Assembly: GCA_035703165.1 (NCBI GenBank)
Contig: DASSYR010000029.1
Span: 1 to 64,000, forward strand
Length of the DNA stretch: 64,000 nucleotides
Origin: AWTP1-9 sp035703165
GTDB taxonomy: Bacteria > Bacteroidota > Bacteroidia > Chitinophagales > Chitinophagaceae
Direction: 5' to 3'
Shown: piece after piece, positions 17,994 through 26,611 of the stretch
Position numbering within the stretch: position 1 is the first letter of the stretch
Layout of the letters: every line of letters starts with the position of its first letter
Made by a program: the position numbers and the translations under genes
Notes under the pieces: generated by a model
Databases searched by the model: none
The model's input: only the letters and a program-made list of their open reading frames with translations
Told to the model about the DNA's origin: nothing

Positions 17994-20834
17994 TTATTTA
18001 CTCAGATGCATGCTCCTTTCTTTATATAATTGACGGAAGTAGGGGTCACGCAAATCTTTAATAAAGCGAATGGCTTCACCAGTACTCTTCATTTCAGGCC
18101 CTAATTCTTTATTTACACCCGGAAATTTGTTGAAGGAGAATACAGGCTCTTTAATAGCAAACCCAGTGAGTTTTTTCTCAAACCTGAAATCTTTTAGTGC
18201 GGCTTCACCCATCATTATTTTGGTTGCAATATTTAAATAAGGTATTTGGTATGCCTTTGCAATAAAAGGGGTAGTTCTGGATGCTCTGGGGTTGGCTTCA
18301 ATTACATATACGTTACCGTCTTTAATAGCAAATTGTATGTTGATTAACCCTTTTATATGTAATGCCCTCGCAATTTTTTCTGCGTATTCTTCCATTGTGT
18401 GCACAATCAACGGAGATAAGTTAAATTGAGGTAACACTGCATTGCTATCGCCACTATGAATGCCTGCCGGTTCAATATGTTCCATCACACCCATTACATG
18501 AAAATCTTCTCCGTCAAATATGGCATCTATTTCTGCTTCCTGACAGCGATCAAGAAAATGGTCAATTAATATTTTATTACCGGGCAAATGTTTTAATAAA
18601 CTCAATACCCCTTTTTCCAGTTCCTCATCATTGAGTACTATCCGCATTCTTTGTCCACCCAAAACGTAACTGGGACGAACGAGAACAGGATATCCTACTT
18701 TTTTGGCCACTTCAATCGCTTCATCTGTATTAAAGGCGGTGCCGTATTTTGGATAAGGAATGTCAAGTTCTTTTAGCATATCGCTAAATCTTCCTCTGTC
18801 TTCGGCAATGTCCATATCATCAAAGGAAGTACCAATGATATTGATTCCTTTTTCGTGTAATTTTTTTGCGAGCTTTAATGCAGTTTGACCACCTAACTGC
18901 ACAATTACACCATCTGGATGTTCCAATTCAATAATTTCCCAAAGATGCTCCCAAAAAACAGGTTCAAAATAAAGTTTATCGGCAATATCAAAATCTGTAG
19001 AAACTGTTTCGGGGTTACAATTAACCATGATGGCTTCGTAACCGCATTCTTTAATAGCAAGTAAACCGTGTACACAACAATAATCAAACTCAATTCCCTG
19101 CCCAATGCGGTTGGGGCCGGAACCAAGTACAATAATTTTTTTTATATCGTTTTTCTTGCTTTCATTTAATACTAATCTATTGTCATTGGTTGCATTTTCA
19201 AAAGTAGAATAATAATACGGCGTCTTTGCCTCAAACTCTGCACTACAGGTATCTACCATTTTATACACTCTTGTAATGCCCAATTTTTTTCTTTTTTCAT
19301 AAAGTTCATCTACATCTCCATCCTTCATAATGCGACAAATTTGTTCATCGCTAAAGCCAAGGCGTTTCGCTTCCTTTAATAAATCAACCGGCAGAGTAGC
19401 CATATCATAATTCGCCACCTCTTTTTCAACTTCACATATTTTTTGGATTTGATAAATAAACCACCTGTCAATTCCGGTGCTTTCGCAAATGCGTTTTATA
19501 CTGGCCCCCGCCATTAATGCATCTTTAATCCGGAACACCCTATCCCACTTAGGTGTTTTAATATATTCGATTAACTCATCAGCATGTTTTAAGCTCTTGC
19601 CATAATAACCAAGACCTACAGCTTCATTTTCCAAACTCTGACAGGCTTTTTGAATAGCCTCTGTAAAACTTCTGCCTATACCCATTACCTCACCCACACT
19701 TTTCATTTGAAAACCCAGTGTATCGTTTGCCCCCTTGAATTTATCAAAATTCCAACGGGGTATTTTTACAATTACATAATCTAATGCCGGTTCAAAATAG
19801 GCGGAGGTAGATTGCGTAATTTGGTTTTTTAGCTCATCCAGGTTATAGCCAATGGCAAGTTTGGCTGCAATTTTTGCAATAGGATAGCCGGTAGCCTTAC
19901 TTGCTAAAGCAGACGAACGGCTTACCCGTGGATTAATCTCTACAACAATGATTTCTTCTGTTTGAGGGTTTAAGGCAAATTGTACATTACATCCCCCCGC
20001 AAAATTTCCCAAAGCTCTCATCATCCGGATAGCCGTATTACGCATTTGCTGATAAGCAGTGTCACTTAACGTCATTGCCGGCGCTACGGTAATACTATCA
20101 CCGGTGTGCACGCCCATCGGATCAAAGTTTTCTACACTGCAAATGATAGCTACATTGTCATTATTATCTCTTAGCAATTCCAGTTCAAATTCTTTCCACC
20201 CCAAAACAGCCTTTTCCACCAGTACTTCATGAATTGGAGAGGCTGTAAGACCATTATTTAGTGCTTCATCTAAGTCTTCTTTTTTAAATACAATGCTGCC
20301 ACCGCTACCCCCCAGCGTAAAAGAGGGCCGAATAACCAGTGGGAATCCTATAGTTTGCGCAAACTCTTTTCCTTCCAAAAAGGAATTAGCAATTTTTGCC
20401 GGGCAAACCGGAATCTTCATTTCAATCATCCATTGGCGAAATTTTTCCCTGTCTTCCGCTTTTTCAATAGCCTTAATATCAACTCCGATTAGTTTTACCC
20501 CATACTTTTCCCAAATTCCCAATTCATCAGCTTCCTTACACAAATTGAGAGCAGTTTGTCCACCCATAGTTGGTAGTACCGCATCAATTTGGTTCTCATC
20601 TAAAATTTGTTCAATACTTTCAACAGTTAGTGGCAAAAGATATACACGGTCGGCCATCATCGGGTCAGTCATAATAGTGGCGGGGTTACTATTTATGAGG
20701 ATTACTTTAATGCCTTCTTCTCTGAGACTTCGTGCAGCTTGAGTACCGCTGTAATCAAATTCGCAGGCTTGTCCGATGATAATAGGGCCGGAGCCAATAA
20801 TTAATACACTTCTAATGGAGTTATCTTTCGGCAT
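17994..20834 (-). CDS. carB: Carbamoyl-phosphate synthase large subunit, form without the C-terminal MGS domain
   Basis: CarB makes carbamoyl phosphate for pyrimidines and arginine. The protein has two ATP-grasp halves; the first begins RSVLIIGSGPIIIGQACEFD and the second near IIVLGSGPNRIGQGIEFDYC, with an oligomerisation region between. At 946 residues it is about 120 shorter than the E. coli protein. It ends shortly after the second ATP-grasp (RFIKDLRDPYFRQLYKE), so the allosteric MGS-like domain is missing. I chose ATG 20834 over TTG 20867 because the promoter places the transcript start near 20848. The small subunit is not in the window. Confidence 0.95.
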   Translation of the reverse strand: MPKDNSIRSVLIIGSGPIIIGQACEFDYSGTQAARSLREEGIKVILINSNPATIMTDPMMADRVYLLPLTVESIEQILDENQIDAVLPTMGGQTALNLCKEADELGIWEKYGVKLIGVDIKAIEKAEDREKFRQWMIEMKIPVCPAKIANSFLEGKEFAQTIGFPLVIRPSFTLGGSGGSIVFKKEDLDEALNNGLTASPIHEVLVEKAVLGWKEFELELLRDNNDNVAIICSVENFDPMGVHTGDSITVAPAMTLSDTAYQQMRNTAIRMMRALGNFAGGCNVQFALNPQTEEIIVVEINPRVSRSSALASKATGYPIAKIAAKLAIGYNLDELKNQITQSTSAYFEPALDYVIVKIPRWNFDKFKGANDTLGFQMKSVGEVMGIGRSFTEAIQKACQSLENEAVGLGYYGKSLKHADELIEYIKTPKWDRVFRIKDALMAGASIKRICESTGIDRWFIYQIQKICEVEKEVANYDMATLPVDLLKEAKRLGFSDEQICRIMKDGDVDELYEKRKKLGITRVYKMVDTCSAEFEAKTPYYYSTFENATNDNRLVLNESKKNDIKKIIVLGSGPNRIGQGIEFDYCCVHGLLAIKECGYEAIMVNCNPETVSTDFDIADKLYFEPVFWEHLWEIIELEHPDGVIVQLGGQTALKLAKKLHEKGINIIGTSFDDMDIAEDRGRFSDMLKELDIPYPKYGTAFNTDEAIEVAKKVGYPVLVRPSYVLGGQRMRIVLNDEELEKGVLSLLKHLPGNKILIDHFLDRCQEAEIDAIFDGEDFHVMGVMEHIEPAGIHSGDSNAVLPQFNLSPLIVHTMEEYAEKIARALHIKGLINIQFAIKDGNVYVIEANPRASRTTPFIAKAYQIPYLNIATKIMMGEAALKDFRFEKKLTGFAIKEPVFSFNKFPGVNKELGPEMKSTGEAIRFIKDLRDPYFRQLYKERSMHLSK

Positions 20835-20852
20835 GGCGGGATTTTTCGGTGG

Positions 20853-20885
20853 CAAAAATAACTCCAAAAAAAGAAAAGCCCCAAA
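20853..20885 (-). promoter_or_regulatory. carB promoter overlapping the upstream terminator
   Basis: On the minus strand TTTG (20885-20882) is followed after 21 bases by a perfect -7 element TATTTTTG (20860-20853). The start point would be near 20848, giving a leader of about 14 bases before the ATG. The -33 TTTG lies within the terminator hairpin of the small gene upstream, so one DNA segment serves both signals. Confidence 0.5.
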
Positions 20886-20900
20886 CTATAATTTTGGGGC
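20861..20900 (-). terminator. Rho-independent terminator of the 56-aa gene
   Basis: A perfect 8-bp stem (GCCCCAAA, 20878-20885, with TTTGGGGC, 20893-20900) and a 7-base loop are followed on the minus strand by TTTTCTTTTTTT. It sits 36 bases after the stop of the small gene at 20936-21106 and before carB. Confidence 0.8.
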
Positions 20901-20935
20901 ATATAATTATGAAAAGCCATAGTGAAATCAACTAA

Positions 20936-21106
20936 CTAACTATGGTAAGTATTTAGCTCGTATTCATCAAGAACAACTTCTTTGGGTAATCGCCTGGATT
21001 TGTTGTTTTGATGATTGGGTAGCTCTAATCTGTTTTTGAAACGAATACCAAGAAGGGTCAACATGGTAACCCAACATTTTTTAGTTATGTATAGAACGTT
21101 TTTCAT
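20936..21106 (-). CDS. Unrecognised 56-aa basic protein with its own terminator
   Basis: This complete frame begins with ATG at 21106, preceded by AAAGAGAGGT, a purine-rich stretch unusual in a genome that rarely uses Shine-Dalgarno sequences. The protein starts MKNVLYITKKCWVTMLTLLG. It has a moderately hydrophobic N-terminal helix, a basic middle (NNKSRRLPKE) and an acidic end (VVLDEYELNTYHS). No family is recognised. Support comes from the strong terminator 36 bases after the stop. It is divergent from the M23 peptidase gene. Function is unknown; a membrane-associated regulator or a leader peptide for carB are possibilities only. Confidence 0.6.
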   Translation of the reverse strand: MKNVLYITKKCWVTMLTLLGIRFKNRLELPNHQNNKSRRLPKEVVLDEYELNTYHS

Positions 21107-21233
21107 AATACCTCTCTTTATGTAAGACCATTTTTACATGATAAAGTTGCATGTGTTCAAAAAAATATATTACAAATTGAGACTTTTTAGAAAGAGGAGT
21201 ATTAAACGGGTATTATTTCTATATTATTTTTGT

Positions 21234-22955
21234 ATGAATTACTCATTTATGCAGCATTTTCGGAATTGTTTATTCTTTTTTATACTTTTTAACTTATTTG
21301 CTTCAACAATATATCCCCAGCAATTAGCTATGCCTGATTATCCTAAAGGCTACTTTCGATATCCTTTAGGCATACCTATAAAATTAAATGCCAATTTTGG
21401 AGAAATACGAGCCAATCATTTTCATATGGGGCTTGATTTATTTACAAACCGTAAAGAAAACCTTCCGGTGTATGCTCCGGCTGATGGATATATAGCCCGG
21501 ATAAAGAATGAAGCGGGTGGTTTTGGAAGAGCTTTATACATCTATCATCCCAATGGCTATACTACGGTATATGCGCATATGAACAAATTTACACCCCGTG
21601 TAGAGGCTTTTTTAAAAGAGCAACAGTATAAAAGTGAAAAATGGGGGATTGAAGTTTTTGTTCCGGAGAATAAGTTTAAAGTAAAAAAAGGGGACTTTAT
21701 TGGTTATAGTGGAAACACTGGCGGTTCGGAAGGGCCACATTTACACTTTGAAGTTCGAAAAACAAAAAATGACAATTGTCTTAACCCTTTACTTTTTGGA
21801 TTTAATATTTCAGATAACATAGCTCCTCTTATTACCCGCCTGGCAGTTTATAATAGAAATAAAAGCACATTTGAACAAAGACCTTTGCAATTTGCACTAA
21901 AAAAAGTAAAGGATACTTTTAAAATAGCCAGTCCTGCAATTAAAACAAACGCCGTAAAAGTAAGCTTTGCTATAACAGCAATTGACCGGCTTAATGGGTT
22001 TACAAATCATTTTGCTATTCATAATGCCTCCGTATTTGATAACGGCAAACCGGTAAGTGGCTTTATAATTGATGACATCAGCTATCTTAAAACCCGTTAT
22101 CTCAATGCTTATATTGATTATCATACGGGGGGAAATAGCGATTATTATCTTCAGCATCTCACGGCGCTTCCCGGAAACCGCCTAAGTATTTATAAAAAAT
22201 GGAATGAAGACGGGTTGGTTGATTTAAGCGATGGTAAAATTCATTCGATAACGATTAAGGTACAAGATGCTTATGGCAATACTTCTTTTGCAGCTTTTAA
22301 TATTCAACAAACGGGAACTGATACAACGTCAAACTTTCAAGGAGAGCTAATGAAGCCTGGCGAAGTTAATGTTTTTGAGAACGAGGAATTACAAGTTTAT
22401 ATTTCTGATAAAGGATTATATGATGCTATTCATTTCAATTATTCTAAAACACCCGATATAAACGGGCTTAGTGATATCTATCATTTGCAGGAAACCTCTA
22501 TTCCACTCCAGGATTCAATGATAATAGGAATGAAGTCAAATAGGAAGATAAGTGAAAGTGATATGAATCATGTACTGATGAAAAAAACAGTAAATGATAA
22601 AATAAAAGTAAGAAAGGCACAATTCAACAATGGCTGGTTTACGGCAAAGAGTAATGAATTTGGAAGTTTTCAGCTTGTGATAGATAATGAACCACCAATA
22701 ATTTCAGCCAATATAGTTGACGGTGCTAATTTATCAAAGGCTTCTTTTATAAGATTTTATGTTAGAGATAATTATAATGAAATAAAAAATTTTCGGGCAG
22801 AACTTGATGGTAAATGGTTGATGTTTGCCAATAAAGGAAACACGTTTACTTATATTATGGATGAACATTGCTCGCCCGGGAAACACGAAATAAAAGTTAC
22901 AGCGGAAGATGAAGCAGGAAATGTGACTAAAGTAGTTTATCAATTTACCAGGTAA
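21234..22955 (+). CDS. Secreted M23-family metallopeptidase with long C-terminal region
   Basis: The protein (573 residues from the chosen ATG) has a signal peptide (CLFFFILFNLFASTIYPQQ). An M23/LytM zinc-peptidase domain at about 50-190 shows HMGLD, VYAHMN and GPHLHFEV, which supply the zinc ligands and catalytic His. The C-terminal 370 residues look beta-rich and end in an Ig-like unit (SPGKHEIKVTAEDEAGNVT). It likely cuts or remodels peptidoglycan in the periplasm. A second ATG at 21249 also gives a good signal peptide and sits after a -7-like TATTTTTG (21225-21232), so the exact start is uncertain. Confidence 0.88.
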   Translation: MNYSFMQHFRNCLFFFILFNLFASTIYPQQLAMPDYPKGYFRYPLGIPIKLNANFGEIRANHFHMGLDLFTNRKENLPVYAPADGYIARIKNEAGGFGRALYIYHPNGYTTVYAHMNKFTPRVEAFLKEQQYKSEKWGIEVFVPENKFKVKKGDFIGYSGNTGGSEGPHLHFEVRKTKNDNCLNPLLFGFNISDNIAPLITRLAVYNRNKSTFEQRPLQFALKKVKDTFKIASPAIKTNAVKVSFAITAIDRLNGFTNHFAIHNASVFDNGKPVSGFIIDDISYLKTRYLNAYIDYHTGGNSDYYLQHLTALPGNRLSIYKKWNEDGLVDLSDGKIHSITIKVQDAYGNTSFAAFNIQQTGTDTTSNFQGELMKPGEVNVFENEELQVYISDKGLYDAIHFNYSKTPDINGLSDIYHLQETSIPLQDSMIIGMKSNRKISESDMNHVLMKKTVNDKIKVRKAQFNNGWFTAKSNEFGSFQLVIDNEPPIISANIVDGANLSKASFIRFYVRDNYNEIKNFRAELDGKWLMFANKGNTFTYIMDEHCSPGKHEIKVTAEDEAGNVTKVVYQFTR

Positions 22956-23065
22956 TGATTTGTTATGTAGCTTACAGCGCTTAAGAACTTTCAATAGTTA
23001 TTTAGCGTTAGATTGCTTAGATAAATTAGAAAAGCTAAGGCGCTACACTATTAAACTATTAAAAT

Positions 23066-23542
23066 ATGGCAGTAGCATTGTTTGAAGGTCAAAGAGCGCC
23101 TGATTTTAAAGGTAAAAACCAGGATGGTGCAATTGTCTCTTTAAGTGATTATAGAGGCAAGAAAGTGGTTTTGTATTTTTATCCGGAAGATGATACTCCG
23201 ACTTGTACTATACAAGCCTGCAATTTGAGAGATAATTACGCATTGTTGAAGAAAAATGGTTTTGTAGTAATCGGAGTAAGCCCCGATTCCGAACAGAAAC
23301 ATAAAAAATTTGAAACAAAATATAATTTACCATTTCTATTGCTTGCTGATGAAAAGCACGAAATTTTAAATAAATATGGAGTGTGGGGGCAGAAACAATT
23401 ATTTGGTCGCCATTACATGGGAGTACGCCGTACCACCTTTCTTATTGATGAGGAAGGTGTTATTCGCAAAATATTTTTTAAGCCTCAAAATAAACAACAT
23501 GCTGAAGAGATTATTGAGGCATGGAAAGAAATAAACGAATAG
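23066..23542 (+). CDS. bcp: Thioredoxin-dependent thiol peroxidase, Bcp/PrxQ type
   Basis: The 158-residue protein has the peroxiredoxin motif DDTPTCTIQAC. The peroxidatic Cys is about 47 and the resolving Cys about 52, the five-residue spacing typical of Bcp/PrxQ. It reduces peroxides using thioredoxin in the cytoplasm. The gene follows the M23 peptidase on the same strand with a 110-base gap that can form an imperfect hairpin (23003-23045), so it is probably separately expressed. Confidence 0.96.
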   Translation: MAVALFEGQRAPDFKGKNQDGAIVSLSDYRGKKVVLYFYPEDDTPTCTIQACNLRDNYALLKKNGFVVIGVSPDSEQKHKKFETKYNLPFLLLADEKHEILNKYGVWGQKQLFGRHYMGVRRTTFLIDEEGVIRKIFFKPQNKQHAEEIIEAWKEINE

Positions 23543-23590
23543 TCTTGCTTATTCAGATCAGATTAATCCATGTTAAAAATTGCCTGTTTT

Positions 23591-23622
23591 TTTGATTTTA
23601 ATAAAATATAAGTCTAACTTTA
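23591..23622 (+). promoter_or_regulatory. Candidate promoter for the lipoprotein-DUF5777 pair
   Basis: TTTG (23591-23594) is followed after 20 bases by TAACTTTA (23615-23622), one mismatch from the -7 consensus TAnnTTTG. The start would be near 23627, about 27 bases before the lipoprotein ATG. Confidence 0.45.
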
Positions 23623-23653
23623 AAGTTGTAACATTAATTAAAAGGATAACTAT

Positions 23654-24019
23654 ATGAAAAAAACATTATATATAATTTTCGTGATAGCAATTTTTACTAT
23701 CACTTATTCCTGCTCAAAAAGCAAGGATAACTCTACTACCGGCGGTGGCAGTGGTGGCTCTACTCCTGTTAACTGCACAAACATTAGTGCAAAATTCAGT
23801 GCCGATGTTCAGCCAATTATTAGCACATATTGCGCAATTACAGGCTGCCATAACGGAACGCAACAACCAACTTTAACTACCTATGCACAAATTGCCGGTA
23901 ATGCTACTTTAATAAACAGTCAAGTTCAATCTGGCCGAATGCCAAAAGTTGGAAGTTTAACAACCGATCAAAAAAATATTATAGCCTGCTGGGTTCAATC
24001 CGGAGCGCTTAACAACTAA
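23654..24019 (+). CDS. Cytochrome-c-like lipoprotein with a CX4CH haem motif
   Basis: The 121-residue protein has a lipoprotein signal with lipobox TYSC (Cys20) and a Gly/Ser-rich linker. A small cytochrome-c-like domain follows, containing STYCAITGCHNG, with candidate haem Cys60, Cys65 and axial His66. Met96 in SGRMPKVG is a candidate sixth ligand. The Cys spacing is four, not the usual two; CX4CH haem sites are known in cytochromes c3. The domain frame (SADVQPIISTYC and an end near WVQSGALNN) matches lipoproteins annotated as cytochrome c in Bacteroidota. It is followed at once by an outer-membrane barrel gene. Confidence 0.75.
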   Translation: MKKTLYIIFVIAIFTITYSCSKSKDNSTTGGGSGGSTPVNCTNISAKFSADVQPIISTYCAITGCHNGTQQPTLTTYAQIAGNATLINSQVQSGRMPKVGSLTTDQKNIIACWVQSGALNN

Positions 24020-24058
24020 TTGTTTCACTCGTTTTTATCAAAATCAAAGAATTGCTTC

Positions 24059-25003
24059 ATGAGAAAGAATGCTTTAATAATATTGCTTGCACTAAGCTCA
24101 TCAATATCTTATTCACAAAATCTTGATTCAATCACTTCTGCTTCTTCAAGGAATTCAAAAACACCGTTGATCTTATTTTCCGGGGCAAGGGTTATTAACC
24201 AGTATAGCACTCAATTAATACGTGAGGGTATGCTTGAGTTTAGGGTGGTACATAATTTTGGTGACATTGCCGGTAGCGAAGGGGGAGGCCGTCGTTTTTT
24301 TGGATTGGATAATTCTACAGATGTGCAAATAGGATTTGCTTATGGTATATCAGATAAAGTAAATGTAATTGCTTCGAGGGCAAAAGGATGGGGAAGTTTA
24401 AACCAATTATGGCACGCCGGTATAAGATGGAAGATTTTGGAGCAATATGAAAACGATGAAACGCATCCCTTTGCTTTAAGTTTTTATGGTAATACTGTAA
24501 TTTCCTCAGTAAAAAAAGCATTTGTACCCGGGATTGTTTTGGAAAATAGTTTTAATTCTTTTAGCGACCGAATGAGTTTTGTAGCTCAATTAACAGTGGG
24601 TAGAAAATTTGGGAAAGTTTCCCTTCAGTTATCTCCCACATTTGTAAGAAGGAATCTGGTTTTAACCGGGGATGACAATAATATGTTTGCCCTGGGGGCG
24701 GCATTGCGAATTCCCATTAAACATAATTTTCATCTCATAGCAGATTATATACAACCTTTCCGGTCAAAAGCATCCAAAAATTATTTTAGATCAGAGTCAT
24801 CATCCTTTAATTATAAATTTTATGCACCGCTAGGCATAGGCGCTGAAATAGAAACAGCCGGTCATATATTCCATCTTAATTTTACCAACGCCGAGGCTAC
24901 CCTAGAAAATCAGCTTATACCTTTTACTGTTAAAAGTTGGGGAAGAGGGGAGTTTAGATGGGGCTTTAACCTGAGCCGGTTATTTACCATCAAAAGGGGA
25001 TAA
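24059..25003 (+). CDS. DUF5777 family outer-membrane beta-barrel protein
   Basis: The 314-residue protein has a signal peptide (ALIILLALSSSISYSQ) and DUF5777 features: an early strand with GARVINQYSTQLIREG, then HNFGDIAGSEGGG and the segment FGLDNSTDVQIGFAYGIS. Alternating strands continue to a C-terminal aromatic strand. I chose ATG 24059 because it starts the signal peptide; an earlier TTG at 24020 adds a polar stretch. It starts 39 bases after the cytochrome-like lipoprotein and probably shares its transcript. The function of DUF5777 is unknown; an electron- or solute-passing barrel is an inference. Confidence 0.85.
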   Translation: MRKNALIILLALSSSISYSQNLDSITSASSRNSKTPLILFSGARVINQYSTQLIREGMLEFRVVHNFGDIAGSEGGGRRFFGLDNSTDVQIGFAYGISDKVNVIASRAKGWGSLNQLWHAGIRWKILEQYENDETHPFALSFYGNTVISSVKKAFVPGIVLENSFNSFSDRMSFVAQLTVGRKFGKVSLQLSPTFVRRNLVLTGDDNNMFALGAALRIPIKHNFHLIADYIQPFRSKASKNYFRSESSSFNYKFYAPLGIGAEIETAGHIFHLNFTNAEATLENQLIPFTVKSWGRGEFRWGFNLSRLFTIKRG

Positions 25004-25020
25004 AGAAAAAATGTTAAGAG

Positions 25021-25053
25021 AAAAGCCAAAGTATAACAAAGTCTTTGGCTTTT
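25021..25053. terminator. Bidirectional terminator between DUF5777 and icd
   Basis: A perfect 11-bp inverted repeat (AAAAGCCAAAG, 25021-25031, and CTTTGGCTTTT, 25043-25053) has an 11-base loop. T-rich tracts follow on both strands. It lies between convergent genes and can serve both. Confidence 0.85.
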
Positions 25054-25078
25054 GTATTTAATGAAAAACAAATATTAC

Positions 25079-26530
25079 TTACTGTCCCTGTGCTAAACTG
25101 TATGCTTTTTTATTCCCCCACATATTTAGTAGTTCAAAAGAACAAATTTTAAAATTACCACTCATACTTACATAAAGCCCAATAATGTCCTGCTGGTTCA
25201 ATGGATAATTGTCAATGCTTTCAAAACGAACATTGTATTGGTTTACCAGGTTAGTGTAAACAGAACCGGTAGGCCAAACTTGTGTACCGCGATTGCTAAT
25301 ATTAATTAAATTAAATTTCACACCCGCATGCCGTTTGCATTTTTCAGCAATTTCAACAGGTTGTTCATGAGATTCTATAAATAAATCTACTCCTACAATA
25401 ATTTCATCTTCATCCTCTTTAGAAATTAACATAGGGTGAAGTTCTAACTTTAAAGGAGTTGGAGTTCCAGGCTTATTCGATATTATTTCTCTGGCGCTTG
25501 ATTTTGGCTTTTTGCCCAGATTGCTGATGATTGCTTCTGCAAATTGGGTAGTGTTAACAGGTGGTATTGTTTTATCTCCAAAGTCTCCGGTGTGAACCCC
25601 GCTTTCCAGGGTATAGAGTAAAGCATTTTCAATAATAGATGCATTTTCTGTAAGGCCAAGATGTCTTAACATAGCTAATCCGCTTAACAGAAGAGCTGTT
25701 GGATTAGCAATATTTTTTCCGGCAATATCCGGTGCTGTTCCGTGCACAGCCTCAAAAATGGAAATATGATCGCCTATATTGGCAGAAGGTGCAAAGCCAA
25801 GGCCCCCAACGAGTCCCGCACATAGGTCTGAAACAATATCACCCTGCAGGTTAGTTAAAACCATTACGTCAAAAGTATCTGGACGGGTAACTAATTTCAT
25901 GCACAAATCATCTACAATAATATCGTCAGCCTTTAGTTCAGGATATTCTTTTGCAACTTCATAAAAACACTCAAGAAACAATCCATCGGTAATTTTCATG
26001 ATGTTGGCTTTGTGGCCACAAGTTATTCGTTTGGCCTTTTTTTGTCTAGCCATTTCAAAAGCATAACGTATAACCTGCATACTTCCCGGCCTGGTAATAA
26101 AACGGCGACTTAGTGCAACATCATACGTGAGCATATGTTCAATACCGCCATAAGTGTCCTCTATATTTTCTCTTACTACGGTCAAATCTATAGGAATGCC
26201 CGCCTTACTAAAAACAGTATCTACACCATGTAAAGTGAGAAAAGTTCTTTTATTAGCATAAGTGTTCCAGGTTTTTCGGGCTGTAACATTAATGCTTTTT
26301 ACTCCTTTGCCTTTCGGTGTTTCCATCGGACCTTTAAAAAGTAACCCCAGGTTTTCAATCGTCTGCTTTGCCTCCGGCGTCATACCATCGGAAAAACCTT
26401 TATCAAAAACCCATTTCCCCATATCTACCATCTGGTATTTAAGAGGAACATTGTTGGCATTAAAAATTTTTAATACAGCGTCCATTATTTCCGGGCCTAT
26501 ACCATCCCCTTTAGCTACAGCAATTTTCAT
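25079..26530 (-). CDS. icd: NADP-dependent isocitrate dehydrogenase, Thermus-like form
   Basis: The 483-residue enzyme converts isocitrate to 2-oxoglutarate in the TCA cycle. It has the isopropylmalate/isocitrate dehydrogenase fold: KGDGIGPEIM at the start, the substrate loop VVRENIEDTYGG, the metal site NLQGDIVSDLCAGLVGG and the cofactor loop FEAVHGTAPDIAGKN. A C-terminal extension of about 140 residues, with IIVGVDLFIESHEQP, is typical of the longer Thermus-like subgroup. Its gene is convergent with the DUF5777 gene and heads the minus strand here. Confidence 0.94.
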   Translation of the reverse strand: MKIAVAKGDGIGPEIMDAVLKIFNANNVPLKYQMVDMGKWVFDKGFSDGMTPEAKQTIENLGLLFKGPMETPKGKGVKSINVTARKTWNTYANKRTFLTLHGVDTVFSKAGIPIDLTVVRENIEDTYGGIEHMLTYDVALSRRFITRPGSMQVIRYAFEMARQKKAKRITCGHKANIMKITDGLFLECFYEVAKEYPELKADDIIVDDLCMKLVTRPDTFDVMVLTNLQGDIVSDLCAGLVGGLGFAPSANIGDHISIFEAVHGTAPDIAGKNIANPTALLLSGLAMLRHLGLTENASIIENALLYTLESGVHTGDFGDKTIPPVNTTQFAEAIISNLGKKPKSSAREIISNKPGTPTPLKLELHPMLISKEDEDEIIVGVDLFIESHEQPVEIAEKCKRHAGVKFNLINISNRGTQVWPTGSVYTNLVNQYNVRFESIDNYPLNQQDIIGLYVSMSGNFKICSFELLNMWGNKKAYSLAQGQ

Positions 26531-26554
26531 GTAGTATTATTTTTTGAAACGCTG

Positions 26555-26587
26555 CAAAGGTAAAATATAGCAGCATGCAAAACGAAA
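26555..26587 (-). promoter_or_regulatory. Candidate icd promoter
   Basis: On the minus strand a perfect TACCTTTG (26562-26555) lies 21 bases after TTTC (26587-26584), one mismatch from the -33 consensus. The start would be about 20 bases before the icd ATG. Confidence 0.4.
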
Positions 26588-26611
26588 CGGAAAATTATAA
26601 ATTATTACTTT

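Noticed and set aside
20835..20867. The upstream TTG at 20867 as the carB start
   Set aside because: It would require a transcript starting upstream of the -7 box at 20853-20860; the family-like start MPKDNS at 20834 fits better.
22956..23065. An imperfect hairpin (TAGCG/CGCTA and TTAG/CTAA arms, 23003-23045) before bcp
   Set aside because: It has a GG bulge, a long loop and no U-tract, so it is not a convincing terminator or riboswitch.
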